Shown here one piece after another: positions 16,925 to 26,973 of a DNA stretch of 64,000 bases. The DNA is from Flavobacterium sandaracinum (GTDB lineage Bacteria > Bacteroidota > Bacteroidia > Flavobacteriales > Flavobacteriaceae). The DNA lies in assembly GCF_004349135.1 (NCBI RefSeq), contig NZ_SMFN01000001.1, positions 186,001-250,000 of the forward strand. Reading direction: 5' to 3'. A model generated the notes under the pieces. It had not been told where the DNA came from and did no database searches. It saw only the letters and a program-made list of their open reading frames with translations. The translations under genes were made by a program, and so were the position numbers. The first letter of the stretch is position 1; the number at the start of each line of letters is the position of its first letter.

Positions 16925-17701
16925 TTAGCTAAATTTATTATTCAGTTTTCGAAGTTTGATAGCAGTCAATACTTTTTTAGTATACAAAGGAAAATCAGCA
17001 TTTTGAATCCAACTAAAATAACCAGGTTCTGTTTCCAGAATTTTATCCACTTTGATTCCTTTATGCTTTCCAAAAGCAAAAATCTCTTCATTATCTTTAT
17101 CAAAAGCAATCATTCCTGCAAAATCAGCAATCTTCTTTCTTGTCGAAAATTCCGAAAGTAGTTTCATGTCATTTTCCAATTCAGGATAGCGATCCAATTG
17201 CGCTTTCAGGATTTCATAGGTTGCCATAGTATCCGCCTCCGCAGAATGCGCATTTTCCAATCCTTTATCACAATAAAATTTTAAAGCTGCAGATAACGTT
17301 CGTTCTTCCATTTTATGAAAAATAGTCTGAACATCTACTGATACTTTTCCCTTCATGTCAAAATCTACTCCAGCACGCAATAATTCTTCCGCCAACAACG
17401 GAATATCAAACCGATCCGAATTAAATCCAGCCAAATCACTGTCTTTTATCATATTGTAAACTTGCACAGCCAACTCATTAAAAGTAGGTTCATTAGCCAC
17501 TTTTTCGTCGGTAATTCCATGAACGGCTGTGGTTTGCGCGGGAATTGGAATCGTTGGATTCACTAACCATGTTTTACTTTCTTTATTTCCGTTTGGAAAA
17601 ACTTTGAATATTGAGATTTCTACAATTCTATCTTTTCCGATATCTATTCCAGTTGTTTCAAGATCGAAAAAGCAAATTGGTTTATTGAGTTTGAGTTCCA
17701 T
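16925..17701 (-). CDS. DnaQ-like 3'-5' exonuclease with ExoX-type C-terminal domain
   Basis: A 258-residue DEDD exonuclease. Exo I is FFDLETTGID (D13, E15), a second block is TAVHGITDE (about 56-64), and HSAEAD (about 151-156) gives the Exo III H...D. The C-terminal part has FAFGKHKG...GYFSWI, a domain found after the nuclease in ExoX-like proteins. It may act in repair or proofreading independent of the main polymerase. It has no helicase or polymerase domain. It is the first gene of the run 17701-15935. Confidence 0.9.
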   Translation of the reverse strand: MELKLNKPICFFDLETTGIDIGKDRIVEISIFKVFPNGNKESKTWLVNPTIPIPAQTTAVHGITDEKVANEPTFNELAVQVYNMIKDSDLAGFNSDRFDIPLLAEELLRAGVDFDMKGKVSVDVQTIFHKMEERTLSAALKFYCDKGLENAHSAEADTMATYEILKAQLDRYPELENDMKLLSEFSTRKKIADFAGMIAFDKDNEEIFAFGKHKGIKVDKILETEPGYFSWIQNADFPLYTKKVLTAIKLRKLNNKFS

Positions 17702-17797
17702 TTTTAATTTTTGTGTGATTACAAATATAGAAATTTGGGATTAATTTTGTTTCACCTTTGACCTTTAAAGTTCTAAAAAACATGACAAAAACAAAAA

Positions 17798-17827
17798 ACC
17801 CGACCAATTTATAAAAACAAGTCGGGT
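17798..17827 (-). terminator. Terminator after the E2 gene
   Basis: On the minus strand ACCCGAC pairs with GTCGGGT around a 16-base loop and is followed by a T-rich run (TTTTTTGTTTTTG). It ends the E2 transcript 22 bp after the stop. Confidence 0.85.
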
Positions 17828-17848
17828 CTAAAATACTATTATCTATTT

Positions 17849-19150
17849 TTAAATATCTCTGTTGACGTCAAAAGCTTCTAAATATTCAGCTACGCGTTTT
17901 ACAAAACTACCTCCTAATGCACCATCTACAACACGATGATCGTAACTGTGCGATAAGAACATTTTTTGGCGAATGCCTATGAAATCACCTTCCGGAGTTT
18001 CAATAACTGCTGGCATTTTACGAATAGCTCCCAATGCTAAAATTCCCACTTGTGGTTGATTTAAAATTGGTGTACCAAAAACACTTCCAAAAGTACCTAC
18101 GTTCGTTACTGTATAAGTACCCCCTTGCGTATCATCTGGTTTTAGTTTTCCAGCTTTAGCACGACCTCCTAAATCGTTTACGGCTTTTGCCATTCCTACA
18201 AGGTTCAATTGATCTGCATTTTTAATAACAGGAACAATTAAGTTTCCGTTAGGCAGTGAGGCAGCCATTCCAAGGTTGATGTTTTTCTTTTTGATAATGA
18301 AATCACCATCTACAGAAATATTCATTCCCGGAAAATCTTTCAGTGCTTTTGCAACTGCTTCCATGAAAATAGGAGTATACGTCAACTTCTCCCCTTCTCT
18401 TTTTTCAAAAGCATTTTTATTTTTTTCTCTCCATCTCACAATGTTCGTTACATCCACTTCAATAAAGGATTGTACGTGCGCAGATGTTTGTACGGAAGCC
18501 ACCATATAACCCGCAATTAACTTGCGCATTCTATCCATCTCAATGATTTCGTCTCCACCACTTACTGATACTGGAGCCGCTTTTTGCGCAACTGGAGCCG
18601 AAACTATTTTTTGAACTGCCACAACCGGAGTCATCACAGCTGGCTGATTCGATCTGTTTTTTACGTAATCTAAAATATCATTTTTAGTTACTCTTCCTTC
18701 TTTTCCAGTTCCTGAAATTGCTTCTAACTCTGCAACAGAAACCCCTTCTTCTTTGGCGATATTTTTCACTAAAGGCGACAAGAATTTTTCAGAATCAGAA
18801 AAGTCAACTGGAGCGGCAACACTTTCTTTAGCAGCATCAACAGTTTTTGCAACTTCAGCTACGACTGCAGCAGGTACCGCTTCTTTAACGATTGGTACCA
18901 AGTCACCGCCTTCGGTTTCGATTATCGCAATAGTCTGACCTACTTGAACCAGATCATCTTTTCCAAACAATTGTTCGACTAAGATTCCCGAAACTTCGCT
19001 TGGCACTTCACTGTCTACTTTATCAGTAGCAATTTCAAGTACTGCTTCATCGGCTTCTACTTTGTCTCCAACTTGTTTCAACCAATTTGTAATGGTTGCT
19101 TCTGCAACGCTTTCTCCCATTTTAGGAAGTTTTAATTCAAATCTTGCCAT
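17849..19150 (-). CDS. 2-oxoacid dehydrogenase E2 (dihydrolipoamide acyltransferase)
   Basis: A 433-residue E2 component. The single lipoyl domain carries the modified lysine K44 in EIATDKVDSE. An Ala/Val-rich linker leads to a peripheral-subunit-binding domain (about 124-166, FLSPLVKNIAKEEGVSVAEL). The catalytic domain ends with SHSYDHRVVDGALGG, whose His and Asp are catalytic. The general form fits branched-chain 2-oxoacid or a mixed pyruvate/2-oxoacid dehydrogenase, rather than the 2-oxoglutarate enzyme, but sequence alone does not decide. No E1 or E3 gene is adjacent. Confidence 0.9.
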   Translation of the reverse strand: MARFELKLPKMGESVAEATITNWLKQVGDKVEADEAVLEIATDKVDSEVPSEVSGILVEQLFGKDDLVQVGQTIAIIETEGGDLVPIVKEAVPAAVVAEVAKTVDAAKESVAAPVDFSDSEKFLSPLVKNIAKEEGVSVAELEAISGTGKEGRVTKNDILDYVKNRSNQPAVMTPVVAVQKIVSAPVAQKAAPVSVSGGDEIIEMDRMRKLIAGYMVASVQTSAHVQSFIEVDVTNIVRWREKNKNAFEKREGEKLTYTPIFMEAVAKALKDFPGMNISVDGDFIIKKKNINLGMAASLPNGNLIVPVIKNADQLNLVGMAKAVNDLGGRAKAGKLKPDDTQGGTYTVTNVGTFGSVFGTPILNQPQVGILALGAIRKMPAVIETPEGDFIGIRQKMFLSHSYDHRVVDGALGGSFVKRVAEYLEAFDVNRDI

Positions 19151-19234
19151 ATTGTTAACCTAAAAGGTAATTTTGATTTTCAGTTTGCGAAATTACTAAA
19201 TATTTCAATTATAAATTACATTAAATGCAATTTT

Positions 19235-20416
19235 TTACTCGATTTTAATAACCTCACCTCTTTCGCTACTATTGTTACTTCCTATTAAAAAATTAGCTTT
19301 TTTTGGTATAATTTTAAACGTAAAGCCTGTATTCTTTAAAGATTCAAGAATAGCGATGCTTTCTTTAAATGAAAGGAATTCGTTATCCAGAATAATTTCC
19401 ACTCGGTCTTTATTTTTAATAGAAGACGAATTTACCATTTTTTCTGTTTTTAAATCGTGAAACGACACTTTTTTTTGCAATACAACGCGGAGCTTATCTG
19501 CTAATTTTTCGTTAGATGAAAATAAAAGATAGGAGTTTGGACTGCTTTTTACTTTGGATTTCCCTTGAAACATTTTTACAAAAGAAAAAAATACAATTCC
19601 CATTTTCATAAAAACAGAAAAAAATGCGGAGCTGAAACCATCGGAACTAAAATGCTTTTTATAAAAGAAGTTCATGGCCTCTTGAAAACGTTTCATATAA
19701 GTCCCATCCTTGATTGTACTTTCGCCTTTGTAGTGAACAACAGTCGTTTCATGGAAATAATAATTGAATTTCCCTTTTTTAGAAATCATGTAGGACAAAT
19801 CAATATCATCGGAATACATGAAACAATTTTCATCGAATCCACCTACTTCACAATACAACTTTCTTTTCATCAGCATAAAAGCACCCACCAAAATTGCAAC
19901 TTTTCCAGTTTGATCTTGGTTTAAATGCTGCGCATAATAACTCCCAAAAAGTGGTGATTTAGTAAACAATCGATACAATCCAGTGATTTTGGTAAAAGCC
20001 ACCCAAGGCGTTGGAACACCCCGCTTACTTTCACGCAGAAAATTGCCAGTTCCATCAATCAGTTTACAACCTATAATTCCTAAATTAGATTGTTTATTGG
20101 CAAAAGCCAAGACTTTTACAAACGTGTCTTCGGCAACAACGGTGTCAGGATTGAGAATGCAAATATATTTCCCACACGCTTCAGCAACAGCGCTATTATT
20201 TGCTTTCGAGAAACCTACATTCTCCTTGTTTTGAATGAGTTTTATGTTTGGGAAGCGTTGCCTCATCATTTGACAACTATCATCCTGCGAATTATTATCG
20301 ATGACAATAATCTCGCCATCAATGTCTTCTAATGCACTTTGAACGCTTAAAACACATTGTTCGAGAAAATAGCGAACGTTATAATTAAGGATAATAACTG
20401 ATAATTGCATTTTCAA
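19235..20416 (-). CDS. Family 2 glycosyltransferase with C-terminal extension
   Basis: A 393-residue GT-A glycosyltransferase. SVIILNYNVRYFLEQCV opens the domain and the NPD at residues 89-91 stands for the nucleotide-sugar DxD. It resembles rhamnosyl- and other wall/O-antigen-type transferases (VVHYKGEST near residue 220). A hydrophobic stretch near 255-280 may associate with the membrane. The last ~100 residues form a separate region ending in FLIGSNNSSERGEVIKIE, which recurs in flavobacterial proteins of this kind, to my recollection. It is next to a sugar-phosphate-isomerase-like cupin, which points to cell-surface glycan synthesis. Confidence 0.85.
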   Translation of the reverse strand: MKMQLSVIILNYNVRYFLEQCVLSVQSALEDIDGEIIVIDNNSQDDSCQMMRQRFPNIKLIQNKENVGFSKANNSAVAEACGKYICILNPDTVVAEDTFVKVLAFANKQSNLGIIGCKLIDGTGNFLRESKRGVPTPWVAFTKITGLYRLFTKSPLFGSYYAQHLNQDQTGKVAILVGAFMLMKRKLYCEVGGFDENCFMYSDDIDLSYMISKKGKFNYYFHETTVVHYKGESTIKDGTYMKRFQEAMNFFYKKHFSSDGFSSAFFSVFMKMGIVFFSFVKMFQGKSKVKSSPNSYLLFSSNEKLADKLRVVLQKKVSFHDLKTEKMVNSSSIKNKDRVEIILDNEFLSFKESIAILESLKNTGFTFKIIPKKANFLIGSNNSSERGEVIKIE

Positions 20417-20473
20417 AGATAGATTTTAAGATGTAAAGCCACAATAATTCCAAAAAAAATACACGCTTTCTAT

Positions 20474-20989
20474 CTATCGTCCAAAATCATCTTGCAAACG
20501 AACAATATCATCCTCATCTGAAGGATTTTCAGCATCAGTGTGTTGCCAAATTTCAGCTACAATTCCCCAAGAATCTAAACCTATTAAACGGTGTCGTTCG
20601 CCTTTTTCCATTTGGATAAAATTTCCTGGTATCAGTTGCTGAATCTTACCTTCTTCATCAGTCAAACTGGTTTTCACCCCTACAACTCCTGAAACTATCT
20701 TCCACAGTTCTGCCCTGCGAAAGTGATATTGCCAAGACAACCGTTTGTGAGGCGCAACTACCAGAATCTTTGGACTTAACTTATTGGTGATTTTAATTGT
20801 TTTCAGATCAAGATGCGGAAAAAAAATAGCGGCAAATTCAGGAGCTTGACCTTCATCAATAACAAAAAAACCTCCCCAAGGTCTTGTATCATCTTGTTTT
20901 TCAATCGTAAAGTTTTCCTTTTTTAAAGCTGCTACCAGTTGTTCAAAAACAGCTTTTTTTTCTAAAGTATCCGGGATATTAAGATTCAT
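20474..20989 (-). CDS. Cupin, type II sugar-phosphate isomerase-like
   Basis: A 171-residue single cupin related to the C-terminal domain of mannose-6-phosphate isomerase/mannose-1-phosphate guanylyltransferase. Features are DTRPWGGFFVI, SWQYHFRRAELWKIVSG and a metal-binding GERHRLIG segment. Flavobacterial entries of this kind are often called phosphoheptose isomerase, but no SIS domain is present, so that name would be wrong. It lies 57 bp upstream of the glycosyltransferase on the same strand and is probably cotranscribed with it. Confidence 0.78.
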   Translation of the reverse strand: MNLNIPDTLEKKAVFEQLVAALKKENFTIEKQDDTRPWGGFFVIDEGQAPEFAAIFFPHLDLKTIKITNKLSPKILVVAPHKRLSWQYHFRRAELWKIVSGVVGVKTSLTDEEGKIQQLIPGNFIQMEKGERHRLIGLDSWGIVAEIWQHTDAENPSDEDDIVRLQDDFGR

Positions 20990-21401
20990 TTTTAGTGTTT
21001 TAAAAGTGTAAAAGTGTTGTTTTTAATGAGATGCATGCTACCAAAAGTTTCTACAAATACTAAAATCACTTACTTACCATGTAAATTCTATCGAAAGATT
21101 TTTCACTCCTCTTGAGAGGCTCTTCCTTTTTTTTGCCCAAAGTTAAGCATAATTGTGATTTTATTTCCTTCAAAAAACTAGAGAAACAACATTTGTTGGT
21201 TATCTATTGCGGTTAATTGACATTTCTGTACCACAAATTGTTTTCCTCTCTGCTAAGTTATAATTCTTTTTTTCGAGAGAAAACGTGCTACTTCAAATTC
21301 ATGTAAACAAAAATCATTCTTTCTCAATTCCTTCTTTAGTCTGTAAAATCGCTAACTTTTGAAAAATAGAAGGAAGTATTAAACCTAATCTAATTGAAGC
21401 A
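20990..21401. other. Intergenic region, no gene seen
   Basis: A 412-bp AT-rich gap between the divergent cupin and the secreted-protein gene. I see no frame of useful length with a plausible start, no strong hairpin and no repeat family member. It presumably holds both promoters. Confidence 0.5.
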
Positions 21402-22370
21402 TTGAGAAAGACACTCCTATTATTATCGCTACTAACCGCTAGCCTTGCTCAATCCCAAATTTCAGGATGTACGGATCCACTTTCCAAAAATTACAATCCA
21501 AAAGCTACCACAAATGATGGTAGTTGTCAATACACTTCGGTGAAAATCAAGCCAAAATATTCTGTAAAATTGAATGCAAGTCTAAAAGAAACTTCTGGTT
21601 TAACACAAAGCGATTCGCTTTTTTGGACCATTAATGACGATACTGATACCGTTCTTTATGGCCTTGATGCGACTGGTAGTATTAAAAATAAAATACTGCT
21701 TAAAAAAGTATCAAATACAGATTGGGAGGAAATAGCACAAGACAACAACTATTTCTATATTGGTGATTTTGGAAATAATTCCAGCGGAAACAGAAAAGAT
21801 CTTCACATTTTACGAATAGAGAAAGAAACACTTTTAACACCTGACCAAAAGATTGATACGATTTCGTTTACCTATTCCAATCAAACTAATTTTAATAAAA
21901 AAGCGGCTAATACTACAGATTTTGATTGTGAAGCTTTTGTTGTTTCCGATGATAGTATTTATCTGTTTACGAAGCAATGGAAGCACAAAAAAACAAGTGT
22001 GTATGCCTTACCAAAAACTCCAGGTACTTACATTGCAAAGTTAAAAGAAACTTATAACACCGAAGGACTAATCACTGGAGCAGCCTATTTACCTGAGAAA
22101 AAATTACTTGTTTTATCAGGATATAATAGATTTTTATTTCCTTTTATATACCTTTTATACGATTATAAGACAACTCATTTTTTTTCTGGCAATAAAAGAA
22201 AGATCAAAATTGCACTTCCTTTTCATCAAATAGAAGGCATTGCCACTCCAGATGGAATTCATTTTTATTTGACCAATGAAAATTTTGTCAGAAAACCAAT
22301 AGTCGATGTAACACAGCAATTGCACCAACTGGATTTAAGTCCATTTTTAAGTCATTTTCTTAATCAATAA
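21402..22370 (+). CDS. Secreted protein with a GCTDP...DGSC motif
   Basis: A 322-residue protein from a TTG start (RKTLLLLSLLTASLAQSQ is a signal peptide directly after it). Mature residues about 22-42 hold GCTDP...NYNP...DGSC, a short disulphide or metal-binding repeat common in secreted Bacteroidota proteins. The rest looks like a beta-propeller-type protein (SGLTQSDSLFWTINDDTD, YIGDFGNNSSGNRKD, FDCEAFVV). No catalytic residues or type IX sorting domain can be seen. It resembles secreted proteins of unknown function; I do not assign an activity. Confidence 0.75.
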   Translation: MRKTLLLLSLLTASLAQSQISGCTDPLSKNYNPKATTNDGSCQYTSVKIKPKYSVKLNASLKETSGLTQSDSLFWTINDDTDTVLYGLDATGSIKNKILLKKVSNTDWEEIAQDNNYFYIGDFGNNSSGNRKDLHILRIEKETLLTPDQKIDTISFTYSNQTNFNKKAANTTDFDCEAFVVSDDSIYLFTKQWKHKKTSVYALPKTPGTYIAKLKETYNTEGLITGAAYLPEKKLLVLSGYNRFLFPFIYLLYDYKTTHFFSGNKRKIKIALPFHQIEGIATPDGIHFYLTNENFVRKPIVDVTQQLHQLDLSPFLSHFLNQ

Positions 22371-22425
22371 GTCTTGAAAAGCTTCATATTCAAACAAACT
22401 ATTCGCAATTAGTCATTTAATAGTT

Positions 22426-22433
22426 TACTTTTG
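22426..22433 (+). promoter_or_regulatory. Candidate -7 box for the ABC-F gene
   Basis: TACTTTTG fits TAnnTTTG and lies 16 bp before the GTG start at 22450. No convincing TTTG is at the usual distance upstream. Confidence 0.35.
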
Positions 22434-22449
22434 CCAAAAATTTAGCCTT

Positions 22450-24312
22450 GTGAATTACTTATCAGTCGAGAATATATCCAAATCTTTTGGGGAAAGAACA
22501 CTTTTTGAAAACATTTCTTTTGGAATTAACAAAGACCAAAAAATTGCTTTTATAGCCAAAAATGGTTCGGGAAAAACCACTATTATGAGCATTATTAATG
22601 GCTTAGACGAGTCGGATACCGGACAAGTGGTGTTGCGAAAAGGCATCAAAATGGCTTTCTTGTCGCAAAACAATAATTTGCAGGAAGAATTGACCATTGA
22701 AGAAAGCATTTTTGCCTCTGATAATGAGATTTTGAAAGTTATTGAAGCCTACGAAAAAGCATTAGAAAATCCAGAAGACGAAGAAGCGTATCAAAAAGCT
22801 TTTGACGGAATGGACCAACACAATGCGTGGGATTTTGAAACGCAATACAAACAAATTTTGTTCAAATTAAAGTTGGAAGACTTTAAACTGAAAGTAAAAA
22901 ACCTCTCTGGTGGCCAGAAAAAACGTTTGTCATTAGCTATTATTTTAATCAACCGTCCGGATTTATTAATCTTAGATGAACCTACGAATCACTTAGATTT
23001 AGAGATGATTGAATGGTTAGAAACTTATTTTGCCAAAGAAAATATTACGTTGTTTATGGTGACGCACGACCGTTTCTTTTTGGAACGTGTTTGTAACGAA
23101 ATCATCGAACTCGACAACGGAAAATTATATTCCTACAAAGGAAATTACTCCTATTATTTAGAGAAAAAAGAGGAGCGCATCGCTTCCGAAAATTCGAGTG
23201 TCGATAAAGCACAGAATCTTTTTGTGAAGGAATTAGAATGGATGCGCCGTCAGCCAAAAGCGAGAACGACCAAATCAAAATCGCGTCAGGATGATTTTTA
23301 TGACATCAAGGAAAAAGCACAAAGTCGCCGTCGCGAAAATAAAGTGGAACTTGAAATCAACATGGAACGAATGGGAAGCAAGATTATCGAGCTTCACAAA
23401 ATCTCCAAGAAATTTGACAACCATGTGATTTTGGATAATTTCAGTTTTGACTTTCAACCGGGAGAACGCATTGGAATTATTGGAAAAAATGGTACAGGAA
23501 AATCAACTTTTTTAAATTTATTGACTGGTGGAATTCCGCTTGATGGAGGAAAAGTAGTGATTGGTGAGACCATAAAACTGGGCTATTATACCCAAAGTGG
23601 TATTAACCCAAAGCCGGGACAACGCGTTATTGATGTTATTAAGGAATACGGTGAATTTATTCCTTTGATGAAAGGAAGAATGATTTCGGCTTCACAATTG
23701 TTAGAGCGCTTTCTTTTTGATGCCAAGAAACAATATGATTTCGTTGACCGATTGAGTGGTGGTGAATTGAAGCGTTTGTACTTGTGTACCGTTTTGATTC
23801 AGAATCCAAATTTCTTGATTCTCGATGAGCCTACAAATGATTTGGATATTGTGACTTTGAATGTCTTGGAAAGTTTTCTTTTGGATTACCCTGGATGTTT
23901 GGTAGTGGTATCCCATGATCGTTATTTTATGGATAAAATTGTAGATCACTTATTCATTTTTAGAGGAAAAGGTGTTATTGAAGATTTTCCTGGGAATTAT
24001 TCTGATTTTAGAGCCTATGAAGATAGTGCTGATGTAGCTCAAAAAGAGGAAAACAAAGCTGAGAAAAAAGACTGGAAGCAAAACAACCCAACAGGAAATT
24101 TAACTTTCAATGAGCAAAAAGAATACCAAAAGCTTGAAAGAGAAATCAAGGATTTGGAGCTAGATAAAACTAAAATCGAGCAGTTATTCGCCGATGGCAA
24201 AGTGGCTGATGCCGATATTGAAAAGAAAGCCAAAGAACTCGAAAATATCATCCACAAAATTGAAGACAAAGAGGAAAGATGGTTTGAATTAAGTGCCAAG
24301 ATAGAAGAATAG
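22450..24312 (+). CDS. ABC-F family ATPase
   Basis: A 620-residue protein with two ABC domains and no membrane part; GTG start. Walker A motifs are KNGSGKTT (37-44) and GKNGTGKST (about 342-350). Signature motifs are LSGGQKKR (about 152) and LSGGELKR (about 434). Walker B/D-loops are DEPTNHLD and DEPTNDLD. A lysine/glutamate-rich linker sits between the domains, and the last ~80 residues form a coiled coil as in Uup-type proteins. ABC-F proteins act on the ribosome, and a Uup-like role in translation or DNA-structure tolerance is most likely. Antibiotic resistance cannot be inferred. Confidence 0.93.
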   Translation: MNYLSVENISKSFGERTLFENISFGINKDQKIAFIAKNGSGKTTIMSIINGLDESDTGQVVLRKGIKMAFLSQNNNLQEELTIEESIFASDNEILKVIEAYEKALENPEDEEAYQKAFDGMDQHNAWDFETQYKQILFKLKLEDFKLKVKNLSGGQKKRLSLAIILINRPDLLILDEPTNHLDLEMIEWLETYFAKENITLFMVTHDRFFLERVCNEIIELDNGKLYSYKGNYSYYLEKKEERIASENSSVDKAQNLFVKELEWMRRQPKARTTKSKSRQDDFYDIKEKAQSRRRENKVELEINMERMGSKIIELHKISKKFDNHVILDNFSFDFQPGERIGIIGKNGTGKSTFLNLLTGGIPLDGGKVVIGETIKLGYYTQSGINPKPGQRVIDVIKEYGEFIPLMKGRMISASQLLERFLFDAKKQYDFVDRLSGGELKRLYLCTVLIQNPNFLILDEPTNDLDIVTLNVLESFLLDYPGCLVVVSHDRYFMDKIVDHLFIFRGKGVIEDFPGNYSDFRAYEDSADVAQKEENKAEKKDWKQNNPTGNLTFNEQKEYQKLEREIKDLELDKTKIEQLFADGKVADADIEKKAKELENIIHKIEDKEERWFELSAKIEE

Positions 24313-24324
24313 GATTAATATTAA

Positions 24325-24365
24325 GTTTGCAGTCGCAGTTTGCAGTCGCAGTTTGCAGTGACGTA
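24325..24365. repeat. Short tandem repeat after the ABC-F gene
   Basis: About three copies of a unit close to GTTTGCAGTCGCA run in tandem. Related CAGTTTGCAGT words occur at 33720-33750. It is an intergenic filler repeat with no sign of function. Confidence 0.5.
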
Positions 24366-24509
24366 CACAAATACTTTTCGTTTATAAACCCACAACAGAA
24401 TTTTAATTTTGTTTTATTTTTATGTTTTAGAAATGGGAAGGTTTAGCCAAAGAATCTGACCATACGCAATACGAGCAGTCAATGTATGGTAAAATAAAAA
24501 AATACAACT

Positions 24510-24962
24510 ATGAGATGGACAATTTTATTATCGGCAGTACTATTATTCGCATGTAATAAAAAGGAAACTCAGCACCCTACCGTTTTGAATGACAGCCTAA
24601 TGAACATTCCTGAAACAACTAAATTAGTAAAACCTTCAACACCAGAAAATTCGCTACCCAAACAGTATTCAAATGAACGTTTTAAAGAAGTAACTGTTGA
24701 ACGCATAGATGAAAACAAATTCCAAGTACGCGGAAAAGGGCAAATCTTTGAGGCAAATTTTAACTGGATTATTGAAGACGGACACGACGAGTTAAAGACG
24801 GGTTTTCAGACGACTGATGCGGGAGCTCCCGAGTGGGGCAAATTTGATTTTACAATTACGGTTCAGAAAAAAAGAGAGAATTCTAAATTGATCCTCGTTT
24901 TGTTTGAATCAAGCGCTGAGGATGGTAGTCGTCAATATGAATTGCCGATTGTTCTTTTTTAA
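24510..24962 (+). CDS. Lipoprotein with a Gmad2-like immunoglobulin domain
   Basis: A 150-residue protein with signal peptide and lipobox (VLLFAC, C15). The C-terminal ~90 residues (VRGKGQIFEANFNWIIEDG, then GAPEWGKFDFTI and SAEDGSRQYELP) match the pattern of the Gmad2 domain described from spore germination proteins, which is also present in non-spore-formers. It would be an Ig-like fold on the periplasmic side or surface. No partner is adjacent. The domain call is by eye. Confidence 0.65.
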   Translation: MRWTILLSAVLLFACNKKETQHPTVLNDSLMNIPETTKLVKPSTPENSLPKQYSNERFKEVTVERIDENKFQVRGKGQIFEANFNWIIEDGHDELKTGFQTTDAGAPEWGKFDFTITVQKKRENSKLILVLFESSAEDGSRQYELPIVLF

Positions 24963-25030
24963 GTTGAGAAAACTCTCCAACGGATACAGTAATTCAACAG
25001 AATTTACGTCTACAAAAGTAGTCCACACAA

Positions 25031-25060
25031 CCCACAACAGAATTATGATTCTGTTGTGGG
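25031..25060. terminator. Terminator after the Gmad2-like gene
   Basis: CCCACAACAGAAT pairs with ATTCTGTTGTGGG (13-bp arms) and is followed by TTTCGTTT. A half-copy of the same arm appears at 24389-24403. Confidence 0.85.
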
Positions 25061-25169
25061 TTTCGTTTAGTAAGAAATTAACAACAAATTAATATTTACG
25101 TTGGTAGCAGCATTGGTTTATCCTATATATTTGGCGATTGAATCCTCTCATACAATTAGCCTCAAAATC

Positions 25170-26741
25170 ATGAAAATACTTTCTATAGCTTACATTACAA
25201 CCAAAACAAAACAGCAACCTGTACTTACCATGCTAGTTCTAGCTGTTACACTACTTACATTTCAAGGAACACTGGCTCAAAATATTCAAGCAAGAATAAT
25301 TGACCGCGCAACCAAAGAAAATATTCCATATGCCAATATACAAGTAAGCGCTTTAGAACATCTGGTATCGAACGAAGAAGGATATTTCAATCTTTCAGAA
25401 GGTAATAGCAAAGACGAAATAGTGATTACTATTTCCTATTTAGGTTATTTTAGTCAACAATTGACTATTAACCAATTAAAAAAATTAGATTTTGTTGTCG
25501 CACTTCAGCCTAGTATTTTTGAACTTAATGATGTCAAAGTTTCAAATGTGAAACCTAACCCTTATGAAATCATGGCCCAGGTTAAAGCAAATTTAAATAC
25601 CAACCATAAAAATGATGTTCTGCCATCTAAAGATTTCATCTTTTACAGAAAATCTGGACTTTTCAAACCTGCAGTAATCGAAGTAGAAATAAATGAATCC
25701 ACTGGCTTTTCTAAGCATGCACTGAAAAAAGTAAATAGTGATGTTCAAAAATTTATTAGCAAATTGATTTCTTCACCACCAAAAGACTTCACGGATATTC
25801 TAGGCAACTATTACAATAGCACCATAAAAAAAGACGACAAGTATGTACCGGTTACAAAATTAGAAGTTCTAAAAGCAACAATACTTGAAAATGAAGGCAG
25901 TAGCACCTCAGCTGATGAATTGAAAAAACTAGCGATAAATACTATCCTACAACATCTTGATTCTACTAAATACTATCGTGCTAAAAGTGGTCTTTTTGGC
26001 TCTCGTGATACTATTTCACTTCGAAAAGACTTCAACAAGAAAAAAACAAAAAATAAAAACACTAGCACGCAGATACTAGCTACAAAAAATAACCTCAATA
26101 CCTTTTTGACCGAAAATAATTTACTAAACACCAGTTCGTTCAACTTTATTTATAACCCAGAATGGTATGAATATCAGTATGAAGGATTGTCTTATATGGA
26201 TGGTACTGAAGCTGCTTATGTCTTAACATTTAAACCTAAAAAGAGCAAGGCAAAATATATTGGCAAATTATATATTTCTGACTCTGACTATGGGGTACTA
26301 AGAGTCACTTATGATTTAGATGCTGGCGAAAAATTGAACAATGTGAATTTGAAATTAATTCTTGGAATAAAAGCTGCAGACAATAAAAGAAAAGGAACTT
26401 TAATGTACCGAAAAAAAATCCATGGAAAAGGCTATTATTTGCAATATGCCAATATCGAAAAAGGACAATATTTTTATGTAAACCGTCCGTTGAAGTTTAT
26501 TGAACTCACCAGCGAGGAAAAAGATATTTTCTCTCTTGACATTAAGATTGAGGGTAACACAAGTAGTAAAATGGAGTATTTAAATATGTCCCATACTATT
26601 ATAACTCCTTCTGAACTTCAAAAAGTAACAGAAGCCGACTTTAAATTCACAAAAATTAAGTCATACGACCCTAAAATCTGGAAAGATTATAATGCTATCG
26701 AACCTCTTTCAGAAATGAAGCGTTTTAAAACTATGGAGTAA
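25170..26741 (+). CDS. Secreted protein with carboxypeptidase-regulatory-like domain
   Basis: A 523-residue protein from the ATG at 25170. The frame is open further upstream to a TTG at 25101, but the ATG fits a signal peptide (MLVLAVTLLTFQGTLAQ ends near residue 37). Residues ~38-110 form a CarboxypepD_reg-like beta-sandwich (ARIIDRATKENIPYANIQV, NEEGYFNLSEG). The remaining ~400 residues resemble the DUF5686-type outer-membrane-associated proteins of Bacteroidota, with many beta strands, but no TonB plug or barrel is evident. It is a single gene between two terminators. Function unknown. Confidence 0.78.
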   Translation: MKILSIAYITTKTKQQPVLTMLVLAVTLLTFQGTLAQNIQARIIDRATKENIPYANIQVSALEHLVSNEEGYFNLSEGNSKDEIVITISYLGYFSQQLTINQLKKLDFVVALQPSIFELNDVKVSNVKPNPYEIMAQVKANLNTNHKNDVLPSKDFIFYRKSGLFKPAVIEVEINESTGFSKHALKKVNSDVQKFISKLISSPPKDFTDILGNYYNSTIKKDDKYVPVTKLEVLKATILENEGSSTSADELKKLAINTILQHLDSTKYYRAKSGLFGSRDTISLRKDFNKKKTKNKNTSTQILATKNNLNTFLTENNLLNTSSFNFIYNPEWYEYQYEGLSYMDGTEAAYVLTFKPKKSKAKYIGKLYISDSDYGVLRVTYDLDAGEKLNNVNLKLILGIKAADNKRKGTLMYRKKIHGKGYYLQYANIEKGQYFYVNRPLKFIELTSEEKDIFSLDIKIEGNTSSKMEYLNMSHTIITPSELQKVTEADFKFTKIKSYDPKIWKDYNAIEPLSEMKRFKTME

Positions 26742-26889
26742 AGCAAAAGTTAAATTTGTTATACTGTATATTTTAGTTCTGAATAAAAAAAAACTTATTT
26801 TTATAAAATAATTTAATCAATACTATTTACATAGATCGTCACTAAATTCCTTAAAATCAAACCATTTATCACACCATAATTCAATAAAA

Positions 26890-26922
26890 AACCACAGCAA
26901 AATCCTGTTCTGCTGTGGTTTA
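26890..26922. terminator. Bidirectional terminator, 25170 gene and SDR gene
   Basis: AAACCACAGCA pairs exactly with TGCTGTGGTTT (11 bp) around an 11-base loop, with A-runs on the left and TATTTTTT on the right, between convergent genes. Confidence 0.85.
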
Positions 26923-26973
26923 TTTTTTATTTATATGATTTTTTAATTCCCTTTTCGGGTGTTAGAGGGTTTT